Shown: positions 29,464 through 38,819 of the stretch, piece by piece
Numbering within the stretch: the stretch's first letter is position 1
How the letters are laid out: each line of letters opens with the position of its first letter
Source: Rhodanobacteraceae bacterium
GTDB lineage: Bacteria; Pseudomonadota; Gammaproteobacteria; Xanthomonadales; SZUA-5
Assembly (NCBI GenBank): GCA_024234055.1
Contig: JACKOW010000008.1
Coordinates: 1-64,000, forward strand
Direction of reading: 5' to 3'
Length of the DNA: 64,000 nucleotides
Notes under the pieces: model-generated
What the model saw: only the letters and a program-made list of their open reading frames with translations
Databases searched by the model: none
What the model was told of the DNA's origin: nothing
Program-made: the position numbers and the translations under genes

Positions 29464-31629
29464 TCACTGGAAAGCGGGCTTCACACCCATCTCCTCCAGC
29501 AGATGATGGGCGCCATCGACGGCATCCATGACCCACAGCATGTAGCGCAGGTCTACACCGATGGCACGCGTCAGTGCCGGATTGAACAACCAGCCTGAAG
29601 CAATCGACTCGTAACTCATGTCAAAGGCCAGCCCCACCAGTTCGGCACGGGCATTGAGGATCGGCGAACCGGAGTTGCCTCCGGTGATGTCGAGATCGGC
29701 GACGAAGTTCACCGGCACCGTGCCGTCGACGGCGTAGGGGCCGAATTCCCCGGCGCGGATGGCGTCAAGCTGCTTGGCGGTGGCATCGAAAGGATCGACG
29801 CCGGTGTGCTTTTCGAGGATACCGTTGAGGTCGGTGAAGGCCTCGAAGCTGACGGCATCGCTGGGGCTGTAGCCCTGCACATTGCCGAAGGTGACCCGCA
29901 GCGAGCTGTTGGCATCGGCATAGATCTGCTTGCCCTGAGCCGCGGCAAAGGCGATTCGGGTGGCCATCCATTCCGGGCGATAGCGGGTCTCCCGACCCTG
30001 CCGATCCTGGGTCTGGCGCTCGATCTCCAGCAAGGACGGCGTCAGGGCCTGGATCAGCACCAGAGCCGGATCGTCGGAGGCCTCGATGGCCTTGCGCTCG
30101 GCCTTGAACCACTTCATCCGTTCCTCGCTGCCGGTCAGCCGGGTCTGCGCATAGAAGGCATCGAGCCGGGCGGACAGCAACTCGGGCGTGGGCTCGGCGG
30201 CATCACCGGCCACCCAGCGATCCACGGCGGCGATGCGCTGCGCGGCCGGCAAGGCGATGAGCTCGCCCAGCACATATTCCATCAGCGCGCGGTCGACCTG
30301 CGGATCGAAACGCCTGTCCACCTGCTGCAAGCGGCCCTGCAGACGGGGCTCATCGCGCGACTGGTAGCCGGATTCGCGCTCGGCATCGGGCTTCTCGCGT
30401 TCAATCGCCAGGCGATAGAGATCGCGCGCCGAGGCGTACATCCCCGAATAGCCCAGCAGCTGCAGCAGCAGATCGCGGTCGCGGGTGGCGCGGGTCTCGG
30501 CCAACAGCTCCTTCAGACCCTTGAAGCCGTCGACGCCGGCCGCCTGATCGTGCGCCTTCGCCCATTTCAGGATTTGCCGCTCCTCGGCGGCCTTGGTGGC
30601 AACGGCATCGATCCTGGCAAAGCCGTCCAGATTGCCCTGGAAGTTCTTCAGCCCGTTGTTCAGACTGGCGACCGAGCTGGCGTACTTGATGGCGGCATCA
30701 GGACGCCCCTGGGTGTGTTGATCGATCAGCGCCAGCAGCCGACCGTAGCGTTCGATCAGCTGCGGGTATTGCCAGCTGATGGCATCAGCCACCTCGGCCG
30801 ACAATCGATAGCGGTTGGTGCGGCCGGGATAGCCGGCAATCATCGCGAAATCGCCAGGCTTGAGGCCGGCCGGCTGCAGTTTCAGATGCGATTTCGGGCG
30901 ATAGGGCACGTTGGCCTGACTGTAATCGGCCGGCTTGCCGTCGGGCCCGACGTAGGCGCGGTAGAAGGCAAAGTCTCCCGTGTGACGGGGCCAGATCCAG
31001 TTGTCGACATCGCCACCAAACTTGCCGATGGCCGCCGCCGGCGCATACACCAGGCGCACATCACGGATTTCCATCTGCTTGACCAGAAAATACTGGGCGC
31101 CGCCGTGGAAGACATACACGTCGCAGCGATAGCCACCGGGCGCCTCGCATTCGGCCACCAACGCCTTTTCCTTCGCATCGATGGCCGCGTAGCGCTCATT
31201 GCCGCTCTGTTCGGCATTCAGAGCGGCCATCACCTGATCGCTGACTTCGGTGATCGACTCGGTCACATAGACCCGCAGCGTGGGTTCACCGGCCAGCTCT
31301 TCTCCCAGGGTGCGGGCGAGGAAGCCGTCGCGCAGCAGATTGCGATCGGCCGTGGAATTGAACTGGATGCTGCCGTAGGCGCAGTGGTGGTTGGTGACTA
31401 CCAAACCCATCGGCGAGACGAAAGATGCCGTGCAGAAGCCGAGACTGATCACCGCATTCATCGGATAGCGGGTCAGGTCGGCCAGTTCCTTGGGATCGAC
31501 CTCGATTCCCGCGCGCTGCAGATCAGCCTCAATGGCCGGCAGCTGATGCGGTTGCCACATGCCCTCGACAGCGAAGGCATGGGCGGCGACACCCATCAGC
31601 AGGGCAAAGCTCAGGGTCAGTCTGGTCAT
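29464..31629 (-). CDS. S46-family dipeptidyl-peptidase (DPP7/DPP11-like), periplasmic
   Basis: 721 residues from MTRLTLSFALLMGVAAHAFA, a clear signal peptide cut before VEGMW. An upstream Met at 31779 would extend it through repeat DNA and is rejected. The chymotrypsin-fold halves carry the catalytic His in VVTNHHCAYGSIQ (about 79-90) and the catalytic Ser in TGGNSGSPILNARAELVGL (about 655). The large helical insertion in between is typical of S46 enzymes. These remove dipeptides from the N-terminus of oligopeptides in the periplasm of non-fermenting bacteria such as Porphyromonas and Stenotrophomonas. Specificity (hydrophobic or acidic P1) cannot be settled by eye. Confidence 0.92.
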   Translation of the reverse strand: MTRLTLSFALLMGVAAHAFAVEGMWQPHQLPAIEADLQRAGIEVDPKELADLTRYPMNAVISLGFCTASFVSPMGLVVTNHHCAYGSIQFNSTADRNLLRDGFLARTLGEELAGEPTLRVYVTESITEVSDQVMAALNAEQSGNERYAAIDAKEKALVAECEAPGGYRCDVYVFHGGAQYFLVKQMEIRDVRLVYAPAAAIGKFGGDVDNWIWPRHTGDFAFYRAYVGPDGKPADYSQANVPYRPKSHLKLQPAGLKPGDFAMIAGYPGRTNRYRLSAEVADAISWQYPQLIERYGRLLALIDQHTQGRPDAAIKYASSVASLNNGLKNFQGNLDGFARIDAVATKAAEERQILKWAKAHDQAAGVDGFKGLKELLAETRATRDRDLLLQLLGYSGMYASARDLYRLAIEREKPDAERESGYQSRDEPRLQGRLQQVDRRFDPQVDRALMEYVLGELIALPAAQRIAAVDRWVAGDAAEPTPELLSARLDAFYAQTRLTGSEERMKWFKAERKAIEASDDPALVLIQALTPSLLEIERQTQDRQGRETRYRPEWMATRIAFAAAQGKQIYADANSSLRVTFGNVQGYSPSDAVSFEAFTDLNGILEKHTGVDPFDATAKQLDAIRAGEFGPYAVDGTVPVNFVADLDITGGNSGSPILNARAELVGLAFDMSYESIASGWLFNPALTRAIGVDLRYMLWVMDAVDGAHHLLEEMGVKPAFQ

Positions 31630-31718
31630 GGTCGCGATGATCTGGTCTGGGGCAGGCATGGGGCGCGCGACTGTACGGCAAGTGCCAGAGCCGCTCAACG
31701 GCCGAAAGTCCCGGCGAC

Positions 31719-31864
31719 GGAGGGCACGTGAGTGCAGGGACGAGGGCACGTGAGTGCAGAGACGAGGGCACAAGGGCACGAGGGCAGGAGGGCACGCAAA
31801 GGCGGTCCTCGCGAGCTGTTGATCTTTCGTGCCCTCCTGCCCTCGTGCCCTCCTGCCCTCGCTC
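31719..31864. repeat. Second copy of the GGGCACGA array element, inverted core
   Basis: G-rich units (GAGGGCACG, GAGGGCACAAGGGCACGAGG) occupy 31719-31797. The core about 31798-31828 (GGTCCTCGCGAGCTGTTGATC) is the reverse complement of the core at 26804-26832 with a few changes. C-rich units CGTGCCCTCCTGCCCTCGTG occupy 31829-31862. It lies between the divergent peptidase and the 145-residue gene, in a 393-bp gap. The remaining bases up to 32022 hold two CTTGTGAC direct repeats (near 31916 and 31936) and no gene. Confidence 0.85.
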
Positions 31865-32022
31865 CCCGCTCACAGGGTCTTGACGGAAGCCGCTCCTGCC
31901 GTCACGCTACGCGCTCTTGTGACACTCTGCGTCAACTTGTGACCCGGTTGGCATTTTGCTTCCGCTGAACGAGCGCCGATCATGTCAACATTTCTACCGA
32001 ACTCAGGCCCGAGGCCGCTGTC

Positions 32023-32460
32023 ATGAAGTTTGTTTTTCGTACCCTTGCCCTGGCGCGCTATCTCACGCTGCGCAACCAGCTGAAGGACCTGGAGAAAGCG
32101 ATCACCGGGCTGTCGCTGGATCAGAAGCGGGCTCTGGCTGCGCTGACCCAGAAGGAATTTGCCAACGCCGCCGCCGCCTCGGTTCCACACCTGTACTCCA
32201 GCGAAAATCCGGAGCGCTACAGTCCTTGGGGCAATGGCACCGCCATCGCGCTGGACCGGATCAAGTCCGACAATCTGCCGCTGAAGCTGCGCGGCATAGC
32301 GCTCTGGCTGGCAGTGGCCTATCACGAGACCAAGGATGTGCCCTACAGCGAGATGCAGGATATGCATCGCGCCGTGATGCGGACCATGCGCCTGCTCAAG
32401 GAATCGGCGGGAAACGTTGCGCCAGCTGAAGATGCCTGGCTGGCCAATCGCGTCGCCTGA
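32023..32460 (+). CDS. Conserved-looking hypothetical protein, unknown function
   Basis: 145 residues starting MKFVFRTLALARYLTLRNQL. It is predicted mostly helical, with an amphipathic N-terminus, no membrane segment long enough to be sure of, and no signal cleavage site. Distinctive parts are HLYSSENPERYSPWGNGTAI and WLAVAYHETKDVPYSEMQDM. I do not recognise the family. It stands alone between the divergent S46 peptidase and the convergent queuosine transporter gene, whose stop is 40 bp away. Codon use and length argue for a real gene. Confidence 0.7.
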   Translation: MKFVFRTLALARYLTLRNQLKDLEKAITGLSLDQKRALAALTQKEFANAAAASVPHLYSSENPERYSPWGNGTAIALDRIKSDNLPLKLRGIALWLAVAYHETKDVPYSEMQDMHRAVMRTMRLLKESAGNVAPAEDAWLANRVA

Positions 32461-32500
32461 TAACCCGTCGGAACTCTGAACTTCTCAAGCTCGGCTTGGC

Positions 32501-33259
32501 TCAACCAAGCTGAGCACGCTGTTTCAGGTGCGCCGCCTCATCTGCCCCCAGATAAGCCTCGATCCCACGCCGCATCGCGTAGATCGCGGGCGTCAACGCA
32601 ACGGCCATCAGCGCCTTGTAGCAGTAGTTGACCGTTCCCACCGCCAGAAACAGTTCCATTGACCAGCGTTGCGGACCGAGCACGAAGGCGATGTAGAGCA
32701 CCACAAAACTGTCGACAAATTGCGACACCAGCGTCGAGCCGGTGGCGCGCAGCCAGACCTTCTTGTCACCGGTGCGCCGTCGTATCGCATGAAAGATGCG
32801 CACATCGATCAGCTGCGCCACCAGAAAGGCGGTGACCGAGCCCGCTATCGACCACATGCCCTGACCGAAAATCGCCGTGAAGGCGGCCTGCATGTCCGGC
32901 ACCCCGCGCGAAGCTGCAACCCCTACCCACCAATCGGCAGGTGCCAGGGAGATCGCCAGATAGGCAAACACAAAGGCGTAGACGATCAGCCCCACCGCCA
33001 GCCAGGAAATGAAGCGCACCCCGCGCTGACCGAAGTACTCGTTGATGACGTCGGTCAGCACGAAGACCACCGGCCACAACATCACCCCGGCCGTGAAATT
33101 CAGCGACCCTTCCTGACCGAACAGATGCCAGTTGAAGGGAGTGATGCCCAGGGTGTCCTCCAGCGCAAAGATCTTGATGCCGACAAACTCGGCAATCAGC
33201 GCGTTGGTGATGAAGACGCCGGTGAGGACGACGAAGAGTTTGTGGGTGCGCGAGAGCAT
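32501..33259 (-). CDS. yhhQ: Queuosine precursor transporter (YhhQ/VUT family)
   Basis: 252 residues with six membrane segments (about 8-31, 55-78, 83-106, 128-150, 168-188 and 194-217). The family-specific strings PVVFVLTDVINEYFGQRGVR and FLVAQLIDVRIFHAIRRRTG are clear. Homologues import 7-cyano-7-deazaguanine for queuosine in tRNA. Convergent with the 145-residue gene. Upstream lies a heptamer array starting about 24 bp before the ATG, so the ribosome site and promoter are squeezed against or inside the repeat. Confidence 0.9.
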   Translation of the reverse strand: MLSRTHKLFVVLTGVFITNALIAEFVGIKIFALEDTLGITPFNWHLFGQEGSLNFTAGVMLWPVVFVLTDVINEYFGQRGVRFISWLAVGLIVYAFVFAYLAISLAPADWWVGVAASRGVPDMQAAFTAIFGQGMWSIAGSVTAFLVAQLIDVRIFHAIRRRTGDKKVWLRATGSTLVSQFVDSFVVLYIAFVLGPQRWSMELFLAVGTVNYCYKALMAVALTPAIYAMRRGIEAYLGADEAAHLKQRAQLG

Positions 33260-33282
33260 GAGGCTGGCGTTGTGGAGTGGGC

Positions 33283-33321
33283 GGGACTCGGGACTCGGGA
33301 CTCGGGACTCGGGACTCGGGA
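33283..33321. repeat. GGGACTC heptamer array upstream of yhhQ
   Basis: About five tandem GGGACTC units followed by GGGAAAGGCT, the same junction as in the composite repeats at 18801 and 21081. Here the sequence then diverges (CTCACGATAGCG) and the family A palindrome is missing, so this is a partial copy. It is about 24 bp upstream of the yhhQ start codon. Confidence 0.8.
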
Positions 33322-33401
33322 AAGGCTCTCACGATAGCGTCATTGGGAGCTGCGTGCGTCGCTCAGACGCTGCCCATGGGCCATGAACCACACGCTTGCC
33401 C

Positions 33402-33612
33402 GTAGGAGCGACCTCGTGTCGCGACCGGCAAGTCGCGCGTCCAGACAGCGGTCGCGCCGCAAGGGCGCTCCTACAGCTGAACACATCAAATCAAACTATG
33501 ACGACATGGACTCATGGAGAGGGGCGGAGCTTGCCTGTAGGAGCGACCTCGCGTCGCGACCAGAAGCCCTGCTCCGCCGTATTGCCTGTCGCGGACAGAG
33601 TCCGCTCCCACA
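33402..33612. repeat. REP-like palindromes, families B and C
   Basis: A family B palindrome spans 33402-33474: GTAGGAGCGACCTCGTGTCG, then GGTCGCGCCGCAAGGGCGCT with CCTAC at the end. A single B arm with TGTAGGAGCGACCTCGCGTC starts at 33537. A family C arm, GCCTGTCGCGGACAGAGTCC, then GCTCCCACAGG, is at 33585-33614. With the heptamer array this explains most of the 406-bp gap 33260-33665, in which no gene is seen. Confidence 0.8.
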
Positions 33613-33665
33613 GGGCCTGACCTGCGGCCGACTCGTGGTACAACCCACAACCGACAACCAGCAGC

Positions 33666-35138
33666 CTAATCCGCCGGCACCGTGCGCTCGGCGGCCCAGG
33701 CGCGGAGGCGGTTGACCTTTTCGGCCATGACCACCGACAGCGGTCGCGTCAGGCGCAGTTCCTCGACCAGGTGGCGCTGGTCCAGCGCGCCGCCTTCGCC
33801 GTGGGCTGCGTACAGCGCGGAGACCACGCCCTGCTCGATTTCGGCGCCGGAAAAACCGCGACTGACTTCGGCCAACTCGGCCAGATCAAAGCCCTCCGGC
33901 TGCAGACCACGCTTGCTGAGGTGCAGCCGGAACAGCTCGACCCGAATGTCGTCGGCCGGCAGATCGACAAAGAAGATCTCGTCGAATCGACCCTTGCGCA
34001 GCAGTTCCGGCGGCAGATTGTCGATGGCATTGGCGGTGGCCACCAGAAAGATCTTCGACTTGCGTTCGGCCATCCAGGTCAGGAAATAGCCGAGGATGCG
34101 CTGCGAAGTGCCCTGATCGCTGTCGGAGGTCGAAAAGGCCTTCTCGATCTCGTCGATCCACAGCACGCATGGCGCCATGACCTCGGCATTGCTCAGTGAT
34201 TCCCGCAGATTGCGCTCGGTTTCACCGTGGTACTTGTTGTAGATGCTGGCCATGTCCAGGCGCAGCAGCGGCACCTGGAATCCGCCCGCAACGGCCTTGG
34301 CCGCGAGGCTCTTGCCGGTGCCCTGCACGCCCAGCAGCAGCAGACCCTTGGGCGGATCCAGCGGCACCTTGGTCGGCTCGCCCATGAACACGGCGCGACG
34401 CTGCTCGATCCAGCGCTTCAGGCGACGCAGGCCAGCGACGTCCTGAAAGGCGATCGGCTCGTACTCGAAGGACAGCACCCCGGCCTTGTTCAACAACTCG
34501 AACTTGGCCTTGGCCACCGTGGGCAGGTCCGAATCGGTGATCATGCCGTCGGTGGCGATGATCCGCCTGGCGATGCGCCTGGCGTCGGAACCCGCCAGCC
34601 CCTTGAGATTGCGCACTACCGCCTTCAAGGCACTGGCATGCACCTGCACGCGCTTGCCGGCGTGCTCGCGGGAGTAAGCCAACGCTTCCTCGCGAACGAT
34701 CTTGTCGATCTCGGCCTCGTTGGGCAGGGACAGTGAAAAGCGCACCGCCAGAGCATCCAACTCCTTGGGCAGATCGAGGTTGGCCCCGATCAGCGCCACC
34801 GTATGCGCGACCACGCCCTGGCGAATCGCGATCTCACGGAGTTGCCGCAAAGTCACGACATAGCGCAGGAAAGGCGAGTAGTCGAGCAGCAGAAACACGC
34901 TCTTCTGACGGGTGTCACGGATGGCATCCAGCACTTCGCCCGAGCTCATCGGCTTGGCGTCGGCCTCCATGTCGAGCCGACGCAATCCGGTGGTGATGCT
35001 CCACGCGTACAGCGGTCTCAGGCTGGAGCCCAGCGCCCGCTGGAAGGACGCGATGGCTTCCAGTTCTTCGTGAGTGTCGATCGCCAGCAGTGGCGTATCA
35101 GCCCGGATCAGCGCAGCCAGGTCATTGTGTTCGTTCAT
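33666..35138 (-). CDS. AAA+ ATPase, Ycf46-like
   Basis: 490 residues. The N-terminal region (about 1-230, LIRADTPLLAIDTHEELEAI) is followed by one AAA+ module: Walker A GVQGTGKSLAAKAVAG (about 271), Walker B CVLWIDEIEKAFS, sensor-1 VATANAIDNLPPELLRKG, arginine-finger KGRFDEIFFVDLP, and a helical lid FSGAEIEQGVVSALY. The order matches the Ycf46 group of cyanobacteria, plastids and many other bacteria, whose role is poorly known. It stands alone between two repeat-filled gaps, giving no functional hint from neighbours. Confidence 0.85.
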   Translation of the reverse strand: MNEHNDLAALIRADTPLLAIDTHEELEAIASFQRALGSSLRPLYAWSITTGLRRLDMEADAKPMSSGEVLDAIRDTRQKSVFLLLDYSPFLRYVVTLRQLREIAIRQGVVAHTVALIGANLDLPKELDALAVRFSLSLPNEAEIDKIVREEALAYSREHAGKRVQVHASALKAVVRNLKGLAGSDARRIARRIIATDGMITDSDLPTVAKAKFELLNKAGVLSFEYEPIAFQDVAGLRRLKRWIEQRRAVFMGEPTKVPLDPPKGLLLLGVQGTGKSLAAKAVAGGFQVPLLRLDMASIYNKYHGETERNLRESLSNAEVMAPCVLWIDEIEKAFSTSDSDQGTSQRILGYFLTWMAERKSKIFLVATANAIDNLPPELLRKGRFDEIFFVDLPADDIRVELFRLHLSKRGLQPEGFDLAELAEVSRGFSGAEIEQGVVSALYAAHGEGGALDQRHLVEELRLTRPLSVVMAEKVNRLRAWAAERTVPAD

Positions 35139-35576
35139 GGTGCCGATGTTAGCGGCTCAGGGGCACACTGCGGTATCGCTGCGCCGAATCGAGGGCGTCG
35201 GAGTGTCAATGGCGCGCCCCGGCGGTGGCAATCCTGGATGGTCCGGGCCCTGCGCTCCGGCGCATGAACCAGATTCCAGCGATAGCTGCAGGGTGGTTTG
35301 AGCAGCCCCCCGGCGCGGCGCCGCTTTGCTGCGGCAAGGGCTCAAAAGCGGCCGCGCAGGCGCGCGTCCCCCCACAAATCCGCTCCGATCAGGCGAGAGG
35401 GTCCTGGTCCCTTACCCTGGCCAGCTTGTTGTAGCTCGAATTGCGCGCAGCGCTCTCCGAGCGGTGAGACGGAACAGCCCCGGTGAGCCGCTGCGCGGCA
35501 CACCGGGCTACGCCCAGTCCGTTGCCGAGGCTTCAAATTGACGTTTGACGTTTGACGTCCAAGCTTCCACCGCTCT
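35139..35576. other. 438-bp gap with mixed repeats, no gene seen
   Basis: Contains a CCCCCGGCGCGGCGCCGC string (about 35309-35327), AAAAGCGGCCGCGCAGGCGC (about 35344), and CGGTGAGCCGCTGCGCGGCA (about 35480-35500). The last two resemble parts of 22431-22560. Near the MltD stop there is a threefold 7-bp repeat, ATTGACG TTTGACG TTTGACG (35537-35557). Short open frames here have no protein-like features. Confidence 0.6.
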
Positions 35577-37034
35577 TCAACTACAGGTCGGCAAACGCAG
35601 CTGCTGGCCCACCCGGAGCGCGTACTTCGGGCCGCGGATGTTGTTGAGCTTGGCAACTTCCTCGACGCTGCTGCAGCGCGTGCGGCGAGCGATGGCCATC
35701 AAGGTATCGCCTCGTCGCACGGTGTAGCCCACCTGAGTGGGGCCGGCGGGATGACGGGCATCCTGCAGCGCCGCTATACGGGCCAGGAATGGCTCATCGC
35801 CGCAGCGCTCGCCATAGGCGGTCACCAGCTTGGCCGGCACCCGCAAGGTGGCGCCAACCGTCAGACGCTCTTCCGGCTTGAGCCTGGGATTGAGATTGCG
35901 CAGCGTGCGGAACCAGCCTTCGGGGCGCTCGTCCTGACCCAGACAGATGGCGACTTCGCCCAGTGACAAGGGGCGATCCAGCGTCAGCAGCGCCAACTGC
36001 GAGTCGACCATGGGAAAGCGCAAGCCGTATTCATCCGGGTGCAGAAACAGGTAGGCGGCGGCCAGCACCTTGGGCACGTAGTCGCGAGTTTCCGCCGGCA
36101 GGGCAAAGAAGATGCGCTGCGACCAGAAACCCTTGCCCGGATTCTTCGCCGCCAATCGCCGCATCCGGCCCTCGCCGCCGTTGTAAGCTGCCAGGGTCAG
36201 CTCCAGGTCATTGTTGAAGGCCGCCAACTGCTCTTCCACATAGGCCGCATTGGCACGCGCCACCGCGGCTGGATCCAGGCGTTCGTCAAAACCATTTCGG
36301 GTGAGTCCGAAACGCTGCGCGGTCGCCGGCATGAATTGCAGCGGACCTGCGGCCCCCGCCCGTGAGTAGGCATGCACTCGCCCGGCCGACTCCTTGGCCA
36401 GGATCGCAAACAGCAGCGCCTCGGGCAGATCGGCCTTCTGATAGGCCGGATACATCTCGGCCCGCAGATACTGGTAGTTGAGCCAGGCCTCGATCAGCTG
36501 CGGACGCATCCACGTCAGCCAATCCTCAAGCGCGGCTCGCACCGGCTCGTTCAGTGTGATCAGGTCTCGAAGATCCTTGCCGCGCAACAGGCGCACCGAG
36601 CGTTCGACCTGGGGCAGCGTCATCGGCGTATCCAGGTCGGTGGGCCGCGACTCGGGGATATCCTCGGCCTCGTCGGTGTAGTCGTCCCAGCCGGCCGCCA
36701 CGCTTTGCAGGCGCACCAGCACCACCAGCGCGCCGACGAAACGGTCGCCGTCGCAACCAGGCGTATCGGCGCACCGCAAGGCTGCGTCTTCGATATCGGC
36801 CAGCGCCTCGCGCATGTCGGTGCGTCCGTCCCGCGGGCGCCCTGAGCGGATCAGTTCCAGTCCACCCTGATAGCGCGAGGTCGCCAGCCCGATACGGTCA
36901 TAGAGCCTGGACACCGCCTGTTCGTCGGTGGGCGGGGCGATGACAACTTCGGTTGCAGCGCGCGGCGCGGTACTGGCACATCCGGCCAGAGCCAGCAGCA
37001 GCGCGGCGCCGATTCCCCCGGTGATGAAACGCAT
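35577..37034 (-). CDS. MltD-like membrane-bound lytic murein transglycosylase, lipoprotein
   Basis: 485 residues. The lipoprotein signal has lipobox LAGC (Cys at about 18). A helical N-terminal part precedes the SLT domain, with catalytic Glu in AILAKESAGRVHAYSRAGAA, then GPLQFMPATAQRFGL and TLAAYNGGEGRMRRL. A degenerate LysM-like module (about 365-410) and a good C-terminal LysM (YTVRRGDTLMAIARRT to LRLPTCS) follow. Such enzymes cleave the glycan strand to 1,6-anhydromuramyl products from the outer-membrane side. It is divergent from hemB across about 130-160 bp. The MltD label is by architecture. MltC/MltF-type enzymes lack the LysM repeats. Confidence 0.87.
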   Translation of the reverse strand: MRFITGGIGAALLLALAGCASTAPRAATEVVIAPPTDEQAVSRLYDRIGLATSRYQGGLELIRSGRPRDGRTDMREALADIEDAALRCADTPGCDGDRFVGALVVLVRLQSVAAGWDDYTDEAEDIPESRPTDLDTPMTLPQVERSVRLLRGKDLRDLITLNEPVRAALEDWLTWMRPQLIEAWLNYQYLRAEMYPAYQKADLPEALLFAILAKESAGRVHAYSRAGAAGPLQFMPATAQRFGLTRNGFDERLDPAAVARANAAYVEEQLAAFNNDLELTLAAYNGGEGRMRRLAAKNPGKGFWSQRIFFALPAETRDYVPKVLAAAYLFLHPDEYGLRFPMVDSQLALLTLDRPLSLGEVAICLGQDERPEGWFRTLRNLNPRLKPEERLTVGATLRVPAKLVTAYGERCGDEPFLARIAALQDARHPAGPTQVGYTVRRGDTLMAIARRTRCSSVEEVAKLNNIRGPKYALRVGQQLRLPTCS

Positions 37035-37140
37035 GCCGGCAGAGCTCCAAGGATGAGGGCGCGGACATTAGCGGGCAAAGCCGCTGGCGGCAATGATCCG
37101 GCCATGCACCACCAACACGCTTTACCCTGACTCAACATGA

Positions 37141-38205
<1,065 letters not shown>

Positions 38206-38506
38206 CCCCGGCGAGGCGCCTCAACTGAGGCAGGAGCGCCGTCGCGGCGCGTCCGTTGGCCCCGCGGGGGTGCTCAGTGGCTCCGCCTACGCCGCAATGT
38301 TCTGGACAGATTTGAACGCGGAGAACGCAAAGGAACGCAGAGAACGCTGAGAAGATCTGAATTGAGCCCTTTATCCGGCTCCACTCTGCGTTCTCGGCGC
38401 CTCTCCGCGTTCTCTGCGATCCGCTTCTGACAGCAACCTGCGACCAACTCCAGGGCGATCCGGCGGCGGACGCGACACGAGGTCGCTCCTACCCGCGCAT
38501 CGATCA
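38206..38506. repeat. Repeat gap with inverted GAACGC-type ends and REP half-arm
   Basis: After hemB come CAGGAGCGCCGTCGCGGCGC (about 38231) and an inverted pair: GAACGCGGAGAACGCAAAGG (38316) against CTCTCCGCGTTCTCTGCGAT (about 38400-38422). This is a variant of the GGACGCAAAGG family. A family B arm, ACACGAGGTCGCTCCTACCC, follows at about 38475-38495. No gene is seen in the 301 bp. Confidence 0.65.
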
Positions 38507-38779
38507 TCAGGCGGGTTCGGGCATCCAGCCGGCGTCGTCGATGGCGGGTCCATCCTGGGGCCTCTGCGACAGCCACTCATCGATCTCGGCAACGACAGGC
38601 TGTGCAGCGTCAACGGCGGAATCGGGCACCTGGACTTCGATCAAGCCCATCACCGGCAACTCGCCCATGGCACCGGTCAGCGCCGCACCGGTGATGAAAG
38701 CGGGGATGCCCGCAGATTCCAGCGCGTCCTTGACCAGCTGGGCATCGATAATGTTTTCGGCTTGATAGACGCTGCGCAT
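38507..38779 (-). CDS. DUF2007-domain small protein
   Basis: 90 residues starting MRSVYQAENIIDAQLVKDAL. The pattern of an early EN..EA..vk..LE..GI.afi segment, then a central GxLPVMGLIEVQVP strand, matches the DUF2007 (putative signal-transducing) family. The C-terminus WLSQRPQDGPAIDDAG is acidic and variable. It follows the kinase gene by 40 bp on the same strand, so it may belong to that operon. The frame is open further upstream into the kinase gene but the ATG at 38779 matches the family start. Confidence 0.82.
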   Translation of the reverse strand: MRSVYQAENIIDAQLVKDALESAGIPAFITGAALTGAMGELPVMGLIEVQVPDSAVDAAQPVVAEIDEWLSQRPQDGPAIDDAGWMPEPA

Positions 38780-38819
38780 GCGCGCGCTCCGAGGGCTGCC
38801 CAGGGGCCATCGTAGCGCA

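Noticed and set aside
29806..31731. 641-residue open frame antisense to the S46 peptidase
   Set aside because: Composition is that of a shadow frame, and the peptidase frame carries signal peptide and catalytic residues.
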